64,000 nucleotides of DNA from Devosia riboflavina (GTDB lineage: Bacteria; Pseudomonadota; Alphaproteobacteria; Rhizobiales; Devosiaceae), in the NCBI RefSeq assembly GCF_000743575.1, contig NZ_JQGC01000028.1:20970-84969 (forward strand), in the 5' to 3' direction. The notes under the pieces were generated by a model. The model did not search any database and was not told the origin of the DNA. It worked only from the letters and a program-made list of their open reading frames with translations. Below, in pieces: positions 40,121 through 48,644 of this stretch. How positions within the stretch are numbered: position 1 is the first letter of the stretch; the number at the start of each line of letters is the position of its first letter. A program made the translations under genes and the position numbers.

Positions 40121-41569
40121 ATGAGCAACAAGATGTGGGGTGGACGGTTTGCATCCGGCCCCGACGCCATCATGGAAGAAATCAACGCTTCGATCGGTTT
40201 CGACCAGCGCCTGTTCCGCCAGGATATTGCCGGATCAAAGGCCCACGCCACAATGCTCGCCGCAACGGGCATTCTGACGCAGAGTGATCGCGACGCTATC
40301 CTTGCCGGTCTAGACGAGGTGCTGGCGGAAATCGAGAACGGCTCGTTCAAATTCTCGCGGGCGCTCGAAGACATCCATATGAATGTCGAATCGCGTCTGC
40401 GCGAAAAGATCGGCGATGCCGCCGGGCGCCTCCACACGGCCCGTTCGCGCAACGATCAGGTCGCGACCGACTTTAAACTTTATGTCCGCGACACCATCGA
40501 CCACCTCGTCGCCCAGATCCACACGCTGCAGCTGGCTCTGGTCAAGCGCGCCGAGGAAGAGGCCGAAACCATTCTTCCGGGTTTCACCCACCTGCAGAAT
40601 GCCCAGCCGGTAACCTTCGGCCATCATCTCCTCGCCTATGTCGAAATGCTCGGCCGCGACGCCGGTCGCCTGACCGACGCCCGTCGTCGCCTCAACGAAA
40701 ACCCGCTCGGCAGTGCTGCCCTCGCCGGCACGCCCTACCCAATCGACCGCGACATGACGGCCAATGCCCTCGGCTTTGACCGCCCCACCGCCAATTCGCT
40801 CGACGCCGTCGCCGACCGGGATTTCATTCTCGAAACCCTGGCAGCCGCAGCCATCTGCGCCATGCACCTTTCGCGCTTCGCCGAAGAAATGGTCATCTGG
40901 TCCTCGGCCCAGTTCGGCTTCATCAAGCTGTCGGACAAGTTCACCACCGGCTCGTCCATCATGCCGCAGAAGCGCAATCCGGACGCGGCTGAACTCGTGC
41001 GTGCAAAAATCGGCCGCATCCTCGGTTCGCTCAATTCCCTGCTCGTCGTCATGAAGGGCCTGCCGCTCGCCTATTCCAAGGACATGCAGGAAGACAAGGA
41101 AGTCGCCTTCGACGCTCTCGATGCGCTCTCCCTGTCGCTGGCTGCCATGACCGGCATGGTTTCGGACATGCAGCCGAACCACGCCAAAATGCACGCCTCG
41201 GCCTCGGCTGGTTTTTCCACCGCCACCGACGTCGCCGATTGGCTCGTGCGCGAGCTGAACATTCCCTTCCGTGATGCCCACCACATCACCGGCCAGGTCG
41301 TCGCCCTCGCCGAATCCAAAAATTGCGGCCTCGAAGGCCTCACCATCGAGGATTTCAAGAGCGTCGACGAGCGCATCGATAGCCGCATCCACAAGGTGCT
41401 GACCGTCGAAGCCTCCGTCGCTGCGCGAAAGTCCTATGGCGGCACCGCGCCGATCAATGTCCTCGCCCAGGCCGCCCGTTGGAAATCCGCCCTTACCGGC
41501 GAAGACCACCAGCCCCGCGCCCTCACCGCAAAGAAGCATGGCGGCCATGGCGATGGCGGTGTTGAATAA
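40121..41569 (+). CDS. argH: Argininosuccinate lyase
   Basis: Splits argininosuccinate to arginine and fumarate, the last arginine step. The 482-residue protein begins MSNKMWGGRF and has the superfamily signature TGSSIMPQKRNPD with the catalytic Ser in its flexible loop, plus HTARSRNDQVATD and FTHLQNAQPVTFGHH with the general-acid His. It is divergent from tlpA. Confidence 0.96.
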   Translation: MSNKMWGGRFASGPDAIMEEINASIGFDQRLFRQDIAGSKAHATMLAATGILTQSDRDAILAGLDEVLAEIENGSFKFSRALEDIHMNVESRLREKIGDAAGRLHTARSRNDQVATDFKLYVRDTIDHLVAQIHTLQLALVKRAEEEAETILPGFTHLQNAQPVTFGHHLLAYVEMLGRDAGRLTDARRRLNENPLGSAALAGTPYPIDRDMTANALGFDRPTANSLDAVADRDFILETLAAAAICAMHLSRFAEEMVIWSSAQFGFIKLSDKFTTGSSIMPQKRNPDAAELVRAKIGRILGSLNSLLVVMKGLPLAYSKDMQEDKEVAFDALDALSLSLAAMTGMVSDMQPNHAKMHASASAGFSTATDVADWLVRELNIPFRDAHHITGQVVALAESKNCGLEGLTIEDFKSVDERIDSRIHKVLTVEASVAARKSYGGTAPINVLAQAARWKSALTGEDHQPRALTAKKHGGHGDGGVE

Positions 41570-41627
41570 AGCGGCGAACTAGCCCAATCTTTTCCTTCTC
41601 CCCCAACGGGGAGAAGGAGCCTGCCCG

Positions 41628-42338
41628 ATGCCTCTTCGACAGATGCGCCTGACCCCGCGCCATGTCGCCTATCTCCAGCCCGAAACCGTGGTTGAAGGCC
41701 TGCCGCCGCCTCCCGAAGGCATGACGGAGGCAACCGAGGCCGACCACCGCGAAACCATCGCGAAATTCTTCGGACCCGACGACCGCGACGAGACCTGGAT
41801 TTTCGCCTATGGCTCGCTGATCTGGAAACCGGCCTGCGACTACGTCGAAATCCGGACCGGCCTCCTCCACGGCTGGCACCGCGCCTTTTGCCTGGGCTGG
41901 AACAATCGCTTTCGCGGCAGCGATGCCAATCCCGGCCTGATGCTGGCGCTCGATCGCGGCGGCGCCTGCAAAGGCGCGCTCTACCGCCTGCCGCCCCACA
42001 AGCGCGACGAGAGCCTGATAAAACTTTTCGAGCGCGAAATGGGCTGGAAGCCAACCGCTTTCCCACCGCGCATGGTGACGGTCCGCTCCGGCGAGCGCAC
42101 CATTCGCGCCCTGACTTTCTGTATCGATCGCCATTCCGGTCGCTATGTCACCGGCCTCTCCGAGGCAGAGATAGCCGACGTCCTCGCTAGGGCTGTCGGC
42201 AGCCGCGGCTCCATGGCTGAGTATCTCTTCTCGACCGTAGAACACCTCGAACAGATGGGCCTCCACGATCCCCATCTCTGGCGCCTGCAACACCTCGTCG
42301 CCGAGCGCATCGAAGCCGTTTATGAGACGGATCGATAA
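41628..42338 (+). CDS. Gamma-glutamylcyclotransferase, ChaC family
   Basis: A 236-residue ChaC-type enzyme, which cleaves glutathione to 5-oxoproline and Cys-Gly. WIFAYGSLIWKPACDY is the substrate-binding loop, and the Glu of LFEREMGWKP is the likely general base. The N-terminal 50 residues are an extra not in the smaller copy at 48645. AAGGAG lies 9 bases before the ATG. It sits between argH and lysA, where relatives often have a small lipoprotein; I see no such gene. Confidence 0.87.
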   Translation: MPLRQMRLTPRHVAYLQPETVVEGLPPPPEGMTEATEADHRETIAKFFGPDDRDETWIFAYGSLIWKPACDYVEIRTGLLHGWHRAFCLGWNNRFRGSDANPGLMLALDRGGACKGALYRLPPHKRDESLIKLFEREMGWKPTAFPPRMVTVRSGERTIRALTFCIDRHSGRYVTGLSEAEIADVLARAVGSRGSMAEYLFSTVEHLEQMGLHDPHLWRLQHLVAERIEAVYETDR

Positions 42339-42402
42339 GTCTCACTTTTGTTTTTTTGGTCCTTGGCTTAGGACATCCCCCGAGTTCTTCCACACACTCG
42401 GT

Positions 42403-42489
42403 TGTCATCCCGGCGAAGGCCGGGACCCATCCTGAGATGCAGCAAAGTCCCATATCTCGAGATGGGCCCCGGCCTTCGCCGGGGTGACA
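42403..42489. repeat. Palindromic element, GTCATCCCGGCGAAGGCCGGG type
   Basis: Arms CCCGGCgaaGGCCGGG and CCCCGGCcttcGCCGGGG are inverted about a 40-base centre, with CCATC..GATGGG inside. It ends 27 bases before the lysA start and is read as an open frame upstream of lysA, which makes that frame look falsely longer. Confidence 0.78.
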
Positions 42490-42515
42490 CTCTGATGGGG
42501 ACCAAAAGGGCAAAA

Positions 42516-43775
42516 ATGGTCCACCACTTCAACCACCGCGACGGCACCCTCTATGCCGAGGACGTCAATATCAACGAGCTGGCTGAAAAGGTCGGCACGC
42601 CCTTTTATGTCTATTCCTCGGCGACGCTGCGCCGCCATGTCCGCGTCGTCCGCGAAGCCTTTGAAGGCATCCCGACGCTGATGGCCTATGCCATGAAGGC
42701 CAATTCCAATCAGGCCGTGCTCACCCTGATGGCCCGCGAAGGCTGCGGCGCCGATGTCGTCTCGGGCGGCGAACTCCAGCGCGCCTTGGCCGCCGGCATC
42801 CCCGCCGAGAAGATTGTTTTCTCAGGCGTCGCCAAGACTGTCGCCGAAATGCGCCAGGGTCTTACGGCCGGCATCAAGTGTTTCAACGTCGAGAGCGAAC
42901 CCGAGCTCGAACGCCTCTCGATGATCGCCACGGACATGGGCCTCACCGCCCGCGTCTCCGTCCGCGTCAATCCCGATGTCGACGCGCGCACCCATGCGAA
43001 AATCTCGACCGGCAAGTCCGAAAACAAGTTCGGCATCCCCTATAAGCGCGCCCGCGAAGTCTACCAGCGCATCGCCGAATTGCCGAACATCGTCGCCGTC
43101 GGCGTTGACATGCATATCGGCAGCCAGATCACCGATCTCGAACCCTTCGGCAATGCCTTCGGCCTCATGGCCGAGCTAGTGCAAGCGCTTCGTGCCGATG
43201 GCCACGACATCCACCATGTCGATGTCGGCGGCGGTCTCGGCATTCCCTATCACCACGATCAGGAAGCCCCGCCGCACCCGGAGGCCTATGCCGCCGTCGT
43301 CCGCGACAAGGTCGGCCAATTGGGCTGCACTCTCGTCATCGAACCCGGCCGCCTCCTCGTCGGCAATGCCGGCGTGCTCATCACCAAGGTCGAATATGTG
43401 AAGGAAGGCTCGTCCAACTTCATCATCGTCGACGCGGCGATGAATGACCTGATCCGCCCGACGCTCTACGAAGCCCATCACGATGTCGAACTGGTCAACC
43501 AGTCCAACCTGCCGCCGATCACCGGCGACATCGTCGGTCCCGTATGCGAAACCGGCGACTATCTCGCCAAGGGTCGCACCATTCCAGGCGTTAGGGAAGG
43601 CGACCTGCTCTCCATCATGAGCGCCGGCGCCTATGGCGCCGTCATGGCCTCCACCTACAATTCGCGCCCGCTGATCCCCGAAGTCCTCGTCGACGGCCCC
43701 CGCTGGCACGTCATTCGCCCGCGAAAATCGATCGAAGAATTGCTGGCGCTGGATAGCGTGCCGGACTGGGTGTGA
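42516..43775 (+). CDS. lysA: Diaminopimelate decarboxylase
   Basis: PLP enzyme for the last lysine step, meso-diaminopimelate to lysine. The 419-residue protein has the PLP lysine in AYAMKAN (Lys61), the barrel motifs DMHIGSQI and HVDVGGGLGIPY, the substrate loop EPGRLLVG and the C-terminal GPVCETGD with the catalytic Cys. The start MVHHFNHRDG matches the family; ATGs at 42495 and 42402 would start within or beside the repeat. Confidence 0.95.
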   Translation: MVHHFNHRDGTLYAEDVNINELAEKVGTPFYVYSSATLRRHVRVVREAFEGIPTLMAYAMKANSNQAVLTLMAREGCGADVVSGGELQRALAAGIPAEKIVFSGVAKTVAEMRQGLTAGIKCFNVESEPELERLSMIATDMGLTARVSVRVNPDVDARTHAKISTGKSENKFGIPYKRAREVYQRIAELPNIVAVGVDMHIGSQITDLEPFGNAFGLMAELVQALRADGHDIHHVDVGGGLGIPYHHDQEAPPHPEAYAAVVRDKVGQLGCTLVIEPGRLLVGNAGVLITKVEYVKEGSSNFIIVDAAMNDLIRPTLYEAHHDVELVNQSNLPPITGDIVGPVCETGDYLAKGRTIPGVREGDLLSIMSAGAYGAVMASTYNSRPLIPEVLVDGPRWHVIRPRKSIEELLALDSVPDWV

Positions 43776-43796
43776 GGCCCTAGTCTAGCACCCACG

Positions 43797-43840
43797 GTGT
43801 CATTCCCGCGAAAGCGGAAACCTCCGTTTTGGCAAGGCGG
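43797..43840. repeat. Half copy of the GTGTCATTCCCGCGAAAG element
   Basis: GTGTCATTCCCGCgaaaGCGGAAACCTCCG matches the left arm of 14078-14145 and then stops. It is placed directly before a second, different palindromic element. Confidence 0.65.
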
Positions 43841-43851
43841 AATCTTACAGT

Positions 43852-43930
43852 TGTCGTCACCACCGGGCTTGTCCCGGTGGTCCATGCGGAGGCGAGATGG
43901 ATTGCCGGGACAAGCCCGGCAATGACGACA
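43852..43930. repeat. Palindromic element, GCCGGGACAAGCCCGGC type
   Basis: Ends TGTCGTCA and TGACGACA are perfect inverted repeats. Arms ACCACCGGGcttgtCCCGGTGGT and ATTGCCGGGacaagCCCGGCAAT are both intact. This is the best-preserved copy of the type in the window. It lies between the convergent lysA and cpdR genes. Confidence 0.85.
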
Positions 43931-43953
43931 GATTGAGAGTAAGGTTTTGGAGT

Positions 43954-44364
43954 CTACTCTTCCCGCGCCTGCCTTGCCAGCGACAGCACCTCGACCGGCC
44001 GCCCCTCCAGCGCATCTTCCACCTTCGCCAACAGCTCCGCCAGCGTAAACGGCTTCACGATCACATCGTAAACCAGCGCCTCGAGCCCATGCGCGCGCTC
44101 GCGCTGGTCGGCAAAGCCGGTCATCAGGACAATCGTCACATCGGGAAAAGCCGAGCCCACCTGCAGGGCGAGCGCAATCCCGTCCATCACCGGCATCTTG
44201 ATATCGGAAAGCAGCAGGTCGAACTGGCCGCCTTCCGCTTCCATGGTCTCGGCGGCAAGCCCGCCATCTTCCTCGGCGACGACCTCATGGCCCTTCATGG
44301 TGAGCGCGGTCACGACGAACGCTCGAACGGATGGGTCGTCTTCAGCGACAAGAATGCGGGCCAT
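43954..44364 (-). CDS. cpdR: Single-domain response regulator CpdR
   Basis: A 136-residue stand-alone receiver. In Caulobacter and rhizobia CpdR, when unphosphorylated, delivers cell-cycle substrates to ClpXP. The receiver is complete: acidic pair in LVAEDDPS, phospho-acceptor Asp in LLLSDIKMPVMDGIALAL, Thr in LMTGFADQRERAHGL and Lys in VIVKPFT. The DIKMPVMDGIALAL and MTGFADQRERAHGL strings are those of CpdR. The start MARILVAEDD is typical; an earlier ATG is less likely. Confidence 0.9.
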   Translation of the reverse strand: MARILVAEDDPSVRAFVVTALTMKGHEVVAEEDGGLAAETMEAEGGQFDLLLSDIKMPVMDGIALALQVGSAFPDVTIVLMTGFADQRERAHGLEALVYDVIVKPFTLAELLAKVEDALEGRPVEVLSLARQAREE

Positions 44365-44468
44365 AGGCAGTCTCCGGGCGGCGGATCGGCAGCCTTGCGG
44401 CACCGACCGGACCTGTCAGGGGCAAAGGTGACAGGTCACACGCTCGCTTCAATATAGGAACGATCCCA

Positions 44469-45428
44469 TCAGTGGTGAACAGCGGGCGCGGCAGCTTCAA
44501 CAGGCGATTCCGCCGGATGCGCCGGTGGCGGCTCCGGAGGTGGTGCCGGCGGAGGCGGCGCCGGATCGGGCGGCACGCTATTGCCTGGAGTCGCGCCGGC
44601 CTGTTCGCCGCCACCCGCCGCAGAGCGACTACCGGCAAAGGTCAGGCGCACCTTGACCGCTTCGCCCGGCGGCAGCGGCAGGCGCGTATCGAGCGTTGCG
44701 CGTTCGCCAGCCATCAGGTCGCGAATGCGCGGCGTGACGCTCCATTCATAGATCGTGTGCCCGGTGTCATCGAGGAGGCTCACCAGCACCGGCGGCACCG
44801 GCACGGGATTGGGCATCAGCCCCACGAGCTGGGCCGAAACCACGAGCACTTCCTTGCCTTCGGAAAGGCCGCGCGTCGATTGCAGATGCGACAGCTCGAG
44901 CCCGACGACATTCACGCCCAGCCCCACGGCCTCATAGAGGCCCGCGAGATCAGGATTGCGCTCGACGATCTGCACCCGCCCGAAATAGGCAATGGCGAGG
45001 ATACTGGCGAGCCCCACGGCCCCCACCACCCTCGCATAGCGCCGCATGCGCGCCAGCGGCAGGCGCGACACCATGGCGGTCTGCCGGCGCGACAGCGCCT
45101 TTTGCCGCGCCCGCATTTCGGCGGCGGTTTCACGCTTTTTCGCCGGCCTTGGCTCGATCGGTTCGATCACCCGCGGCTCAACATCGACAATGGTCTTTTC
45201 TTCGGCCTCGATGGCGGCATCGAGCGCCTCTTCGGCCATGGATTCAAACAGCCGATCCGATTCGGGATCGGCCGGCGGCACCAGTTTCAGATCGGGCTTG
45301 GGGTCGGGCAGCGCCGATTGCTGCCAGGACTGGTGGCACGAGGCGCACTGCACCTTGCGGCCAGCCGAGCCGATGGCCTCATAGGTCACCTGGTATTTCG
45401 TCTGGCAATTGGGGCAGGTAATGATCAT
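44469..45428 (-). CDS. MJ0042 zinc-ribbon membrane protein with DUF3426-like domain
   Basis: A 319-residue protein. The first 35 residues are a zinc ribbon (MIITCPNCQTKYQ and KVQCASCHQSW, two CxxC pairs). An acidic then basic linker leads to one membrane helix (about 140-160, VVGAVGLASILAIAYFG). The outside part (about 175-270) resembles DUF3426, and the last 45 residues are mostly Pro, Ala and Glu. The start at the zinc ribbon is preferred; an ATG at 45458 would add ten residues. It is divergent from ftsE, a usual neighbour. Confidence 0.83.
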   Translation of the reverse strand: MIITCPNCQTKYQVTYEAIGSAGRKVQCASCHQSWQQSALPDPKPDLKLVPPADPESDRLFESMAEEALDAAIEAEEKTIVDVEPRVIEPIEPRPAKKRETAAEMRARQKALSRRQTAMVSRLPLARMRRYARVVGAVGLASILAIAYFGRVQIVERNPDLAGLYEAVGLGVNVVGLELSHLQSTRGLSEGKEVLVVSAQLVGLMPNPVPVPPVLVSLLDDTGHTIYEWSVTPRIRDLMAGERATLDTRLPLPPGEAVKVRLTFAGSRSAAGGGEQAGATPGNSVPPDPAPPPPAPPPEPPPAHPAESPVEAAAPAVHH

Positions 45429-45638
45429 CGCGCCGGCAACCGTGTCGGGTATTGCCATGACCCTATCCCCGCTTGGGTTAATACTCCTCAAACCCATGAG
45501 AAATCACAATTGTGCCGCTTTCCCCCCGGCATAGCGGGGAGCAATGCCGCGAACGCGTGCCAGCGCTGCTATGATGCGGCCCACTCGTGATTCGCTTTTT
45601 GCGTTGAGACCACCGGACGAGCTGGGGAGCACCCGTTC

Positions 45639-46301
45639 TTGATCGATTTTTCCGATGTCGGCCTGCGCTATGGCAATGGTCCTGAAATCCTCAGCGATCT
45701 CACCTTTTCCATCGAGCCCGGCTCCTTCCATTTCCTCACCGGCCCCTCGGGCTCGGGCAAGACCAGCCTCCTGCGCTTGCTTCTGCTCTCGCTGAAACCG
45801 AGCCGCGGCAAGGTGACGATGTTCAACGAGGACGTGGGAAAACTCGACCAGGACAGCCTCCTGCAGATGCGCCGCCATATCGGTATCGTCTTTCAGGAAT
45901 TTCGCCTGCTCGATCACCTGACGACCTTTGAAAACGTCGCCCTGCCGCTGCGCGTCCTCGGCCAGCCTGAAAGCGAATATCGCCCCAACGTCACCGAGCT
46001 GCTCGAATGGGTCGGCCTCGGCGAACGCATGCATGCGCTCCCCACCGTCCTGTCCGGCGGGGAAAAACAGCGCGCCGCCATCGCCCGCGCCGTCATCGCC
46101 CGCCCCAAAATTCTTCTCGCCGACGAACCCACCGGCAATGTCGATCCGGACCTGTCGAGCCGCCTCGTCCATCTCTTTGCCGAGCTCAACCGCACTTTGG
46201 GCATGACCATCATTCTCGCCACGCACGAATTGCCGCTGCTCGATCGCTTCTCCTATCCGCGCATGGTGCTCAACAAGGGGGCTCTGACCATCCATGACTA
46301 G
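45639..46301 (+). CDS. ftsE: Cell division ATP-binding protein FtsE
   Basis: ATPase of the FtsEX complex, which controls peptidoglycan hydrolases at the division site. The 220-residue protein has Walker A GPSGSGKTS, Q-loop IVFQEFRLLDHLT, signature LSGGEKQRAAIARA, Walker B ILLADEPTGNVD and the H-loop ATHE. The start codon is TTG with GGGGAG about 10 bases upstream; no ATG lies before the P-loop. It overlaps ftsX by 8 bases. Confidence 0.94.
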   Translation: MIDFSDVGLRYGNGPEILSDLTFSIEPGSFHFLTGPSGSGKTSLLRLLLLSLKPSRGKVTMFNEDVGKLDQDSLLQMRRHIGIVFQEFRLLDHLTTFENVALPLRVLGQPESEYRPNVTELLEWVGLGERMHALPTVLSGGEKQRAAIARAVIARPKILLADEPTGNVDPDLSSRLVHLFAELNRTLGMTIILATHELPLLDRFSYPRMVLNKGALTIHD

Positions 46302-47241
46302 GAGCCTCCTGTCCCGTCTGCCCCATTGGCTGCCCTTTCCGCGTCGCGGCGGCGGCGCCCCCATCGTGCCCGAGCATTCCGTTGCCGGCCGCACCCTGCT
46401 CCTCCTCATCACCATCATGAGCTTCCTGTCCGCCGTCACCCTCGGCGGCGTGGTGCTGGTGCAAAAGTCGGCCATTGCCTGGTCGGCCGATGTCGGCCGC
46501 GAAATGACCATCCAGATCCGCCCGGTCGAAGGCGAAGTAATGGACAGCAATCTCCGCACCGCCGTCTCGCTGGCCGAAGCCACCCCCGGCGTCGCCGGCG
46601 CTCGCGCCCTCACCATCGAGGAAAGCCAGGCCCTGCTCGAACCCTGGCTCGGCGCCGGGCTCGACCTCTCGGCCATCGAAATTCCGCGCCTCGTCGTCGT
46701 GCAATTGGCCGATCCCGTCGACGCCGATATCGAACAGCTCCAGCGCAATCTCCAGGCGATCAAGGGCGCGAGCCTTGATACCCACGCCGCCTGGCGACAA
46801 CAGCTCAATACCATGGCCGGCACCGTCGTCGTCTCGGGCCTCCTCGTCCTCGGCCTTATCGGCGTCGCCACGGTCCTTGCCATCATCTTTGCGACCCGCG
46901 GCGCCATGGCCTCCAACCGCGAAATTGTCGATGTGCTCCATTTCATCGGAGCATCCAACAAATTCATTGCCGGTGAATTCCAGGGGCGTTTTTTGTCCAT
47001 TGGCCTCCAGGGCGGCCTCCTCGGCGCCCTCCTCGCCGCACTCTTTTTCCTCCTGATCGGCACGGCCGCCGGCTCAGTCCTCCCCACCGAGGCCACCGCC
47101 CAGGTCGGCTATGTCTTCGGCAGCTTCGTTCTCGGCATGGACGGCATCATCTTCATCGCCCTCGTCGTGCCGGTTATCGCGGCGCTCACCGCCATCACCT
47201 CGCGCCTGACCGTCCGGCGTTACCTCAGCGAAGCCTCCTGA
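46294..47241 (+). CDS. ftsX: Cell division protein FtsX
   Basis: Membrane partner of FtsE, 315 residues. Helix 1 (about 33-58, LLLLITIMSFLSAVTLGGVVLV) is followed by a periplasmic domain to about 165 that would contact murein hydrolases or their activators, then three helices in the FtsX permease core (VVSGLLVLGLIGVATVLAIIF and two near the end). ASNREIVDVLHFIGASNKFIAGEF is the conserved FtsX coupling segment. It overlaps ftsE, so the pair is one unit. Confidence 0.93.
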   Translation: MTRSLLSRLPHWLPFPRRGGGAPIVPEHSVAGRTLLLLITIMSFLSAVTLGGVVLVQKSAIAWSADVGREMTIQIRPVEGEVMDSNLRTAVSLAEATPGVAGARALTIEESQALLEPWLGAGLDLSAIEIPRLVVVQLADPVDADIEQLQRNLQAIKGASLDTHAAWRQQLNTMAGTVVVSGLLVLGLIGVATVLAIIFATRGAMASNREIVDVLHFIGASNKFIAGEFQGRFLSIGLQGGLLGALLAALFFLLIGTAAGSVLPTEATAQVGYVFGSFVLGMDGIIFIALVVPVIAALTAITSRLTVRRYLSEAS

Positions 47242-47294
47242 GGTAACCCATCTCGCCATTCCGCGTTCTCCGCTTTATTGAGGAGGCAAGCCCC

Positions 47295-47341
47295 AAAGCG
47301 TTTTCGGGAAAGTGGCTGCCACTTTTCCGGTTTGAAAACGT
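47295..47341. repeat. Palindrome AAAGCGTTTTC..GAAAACG (rhizobial intergenic type)
   Basis: CGTTTTC and GAAAACG enclose GGAAAGTGG-ctg-CCACTTTTCC. The AAAGTGG/CCACTTT core is seen scattered across rhizobial genomes (compare the described RIME-type elements). It lies between ftsX and plsC. Confidence 0.65.
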
Positions 47342-47375
47342 GACAATGATCTGAGGGGCGGGAGGACGAATAAAG

Positions 47376-48185
47376 TTGAAAACCGTGATCCAGGCGATCC
47401 GCACGGCGCTTTTCTACGCCATCTTCATCGGCCAGACGGCTGTCATCGCCATCATCATCGGCGTCATCGCCCTCATCGCCGGCCGCACGCCCTTCACCTG
47501 GGCCCTGGCCAAATACTGGTGCTGGTCGAACGTGCAGTTCCTGCGCTTCATCACGGGCGTGCGCACCGAAATATCAGGCACCGAAAACATCCCGCCCGGC
47601 GGCTGCATCATCGCCTCAAAACACCAGTCCGATTGGGATGTCTTTGCCATTTTCCCCCATACCGGCCGCCCCGCCTACATCGTCAAGAAGGAGCTGATGA
47701 ACATCCCCTTCTTCGGCTGGGCCGCGCGCTCGCTCGATTGCATCGAGATCGACCGCAAGAAGGGCGCCGAAGCCATTCCGCAAATGATGCGCCAGGCCCA
47801 TGCGGCCCTTGAGCGCGGCTGCCGCATCGTCATCTTCCCCGAAGGCACCCGCAAGGCCGCCCTCGCCCCCGCCGATTATCGCCAGGGCATTGTCCGCCTC
47901 TATACCGAACTCAATGTGCCCGTCGTGCCCGTGGCGCTCAATTCCGGCCTCTTCTGGGGCCGCAATTCATTGATCATCTGGCCCGGCACCGCCCGCGGCG
48001 AGCTGCTCCCGGCCATCGAGCCCGGCCTTGCGCCGGACGTCTTCGCCGAGCGCCTCAAACGCGCCATCGAGACCCGCTCCGATGAACTGAGCCTGGCTGC
48101 CGTCGATTCGGGTCTCTCCCGTCCCGTGGATCCCGCCCTGGCCGCCCGCATCGCTGCGGCGCGTCTACGCACCCCCTCATCTTGA
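47376..48185 (+). CDS. plsC: 1-acyl-sn-glycerol-3-phosphate acyltransferase
   Basis: Adds the second acyl chain to make phosphatidic acid. The 269-residue protein has one or two membrane helices at the N terminus (ALFYAIFIGQTAVIAIIIGVIALIAG), the acyltransferase motif KHQSDWD (HX4D), and FPEGTRKA for glycerol-phosphate binding. Its start codon is TTG with GGAGG 10 bases before. The usual relatives between ftsX and plsC are missing here; only a repeat lies between. Confidence 0.92.
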   Translation: MKTVIQAIRTALFYAIFIGQTAVIAIIIGVIALIAGRTPFTWALAKYWCWSNVQFLRFITGVRTEISGTENIPPGGCIIASKHQSDWDVFAIFPHTGRPAYIVKKELMNIPFFGWAARSLDCIEIDRKKGAEAIPQMMRQAHAALERGCRIVIFPEGTRKAALAPADYRQGIVRLYTELNVPVVPVALNSGLFWGRNSLIIWPGTARGELLPAIEPGLAPDVFAERLKRAIETRSDELSLAAVDSGLSRPVDPALAARIAAARLRTPSS

Positions 48186-48232
48186 CGCAACAAAGCCACA
48201 AAGCACCACATCTTGTAGTCCCGTGACGCGAC

Positions 48233-48267
48233 TTGACTGATTCGCGGCATTTGTTCTATTTTTGTTC
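48233..48267 (+). promoter_or_regulatory. Promoter overlapped by a LexA-type (SOS) box
   Basis: GTTC (48253-48256), seven bases, GTTC (48264-48267) is exactly the direct repeat GTTC-N7-GTTC bound by alphaproteobacterial LexA. It covers the -10 box of a good promoter, TTGACT (48233-48238), 18 bases, TATTTT (48257-48262). The gene start follows 24 bases later with GGAGG upstream. Confidence 0.75.
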
Positions 48268-48291
48268 TGCTCCGTACAGGGAGGAACATTG

Positions 48292-48639
48292 ATGCTTTCG
48301 TGGATTGAGGCTGGCCTGGAGCCGGCAATGCGACAGAAGCGGCTCAGCCAGTGGATAGGCCTTTCCGGCCGCTCCTATCATCTGGCTACCCAAAATCTGC
48401 GTGACTTCATTCTCGAAGGCGCCGATCTCTATCTCATCGCCCGTGGCAATACCGTTCTCTGGGTCGGCTGCGGCCTGGACCTTGTTGCCGAACCAGCGAT
48501 CCGCCTCAAATTCCGCAAGGCCCTCAGCCGCGCCGACGGCGTCTTCCGCCTGCCGCGCCCGGACGTGGATGGCGAACGCCTCTCCATCATCGCCGACCTC
48601 GAAGGCGCCGTTCCCGCCCCCCTCGATCAGGCCGCCTGA
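48292..48639 (+). CDS. Hypothetical protein under a LexA-type operator
   Basis: A 115-residue soluble protein not recognised. MLSWIEAGLEPAMRQKRLSQWIGLSGRSYHL and GADLYLIARGNTVLWVGCGLDLV (by parts) suggest a small alpha/beta domain; Phe-Arg-rich FRKALSRADGVFRLPRP follows. There is no signal or membrane segment. The start has a perfect GGAGG 7 bases upstream, and the promoter is covered by an SOS box, so expression after DNA damage is expected. It is convergent with a ChaC gene 5 bases away. Confidence 0.7.
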   Translation: MLSWIEAGLEPAMRQKRLSQWIGLSGRSYHLATQNLRDFILEGADLYLIARGNTVLWVGCGLDLVAEPAIRLKFRKALSRADGVFRLPRPDVDGERLSIIADLEGAVPAPLDQAA

Positions 48640-48644
48640 ACATA

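Noticed and set aside
42402..42515. N-terminal extension of LysA
   Set aside because: The extra frame is made entirely by a palindromic element; family members start at MVHHFNHRDG-like sequence.
48262..48291. Earlier start of the SOS-box gene
   Set aside because: It would begin inside the LexA-type box and promoter; the ATG at 48292 has a perfect GGAGG.
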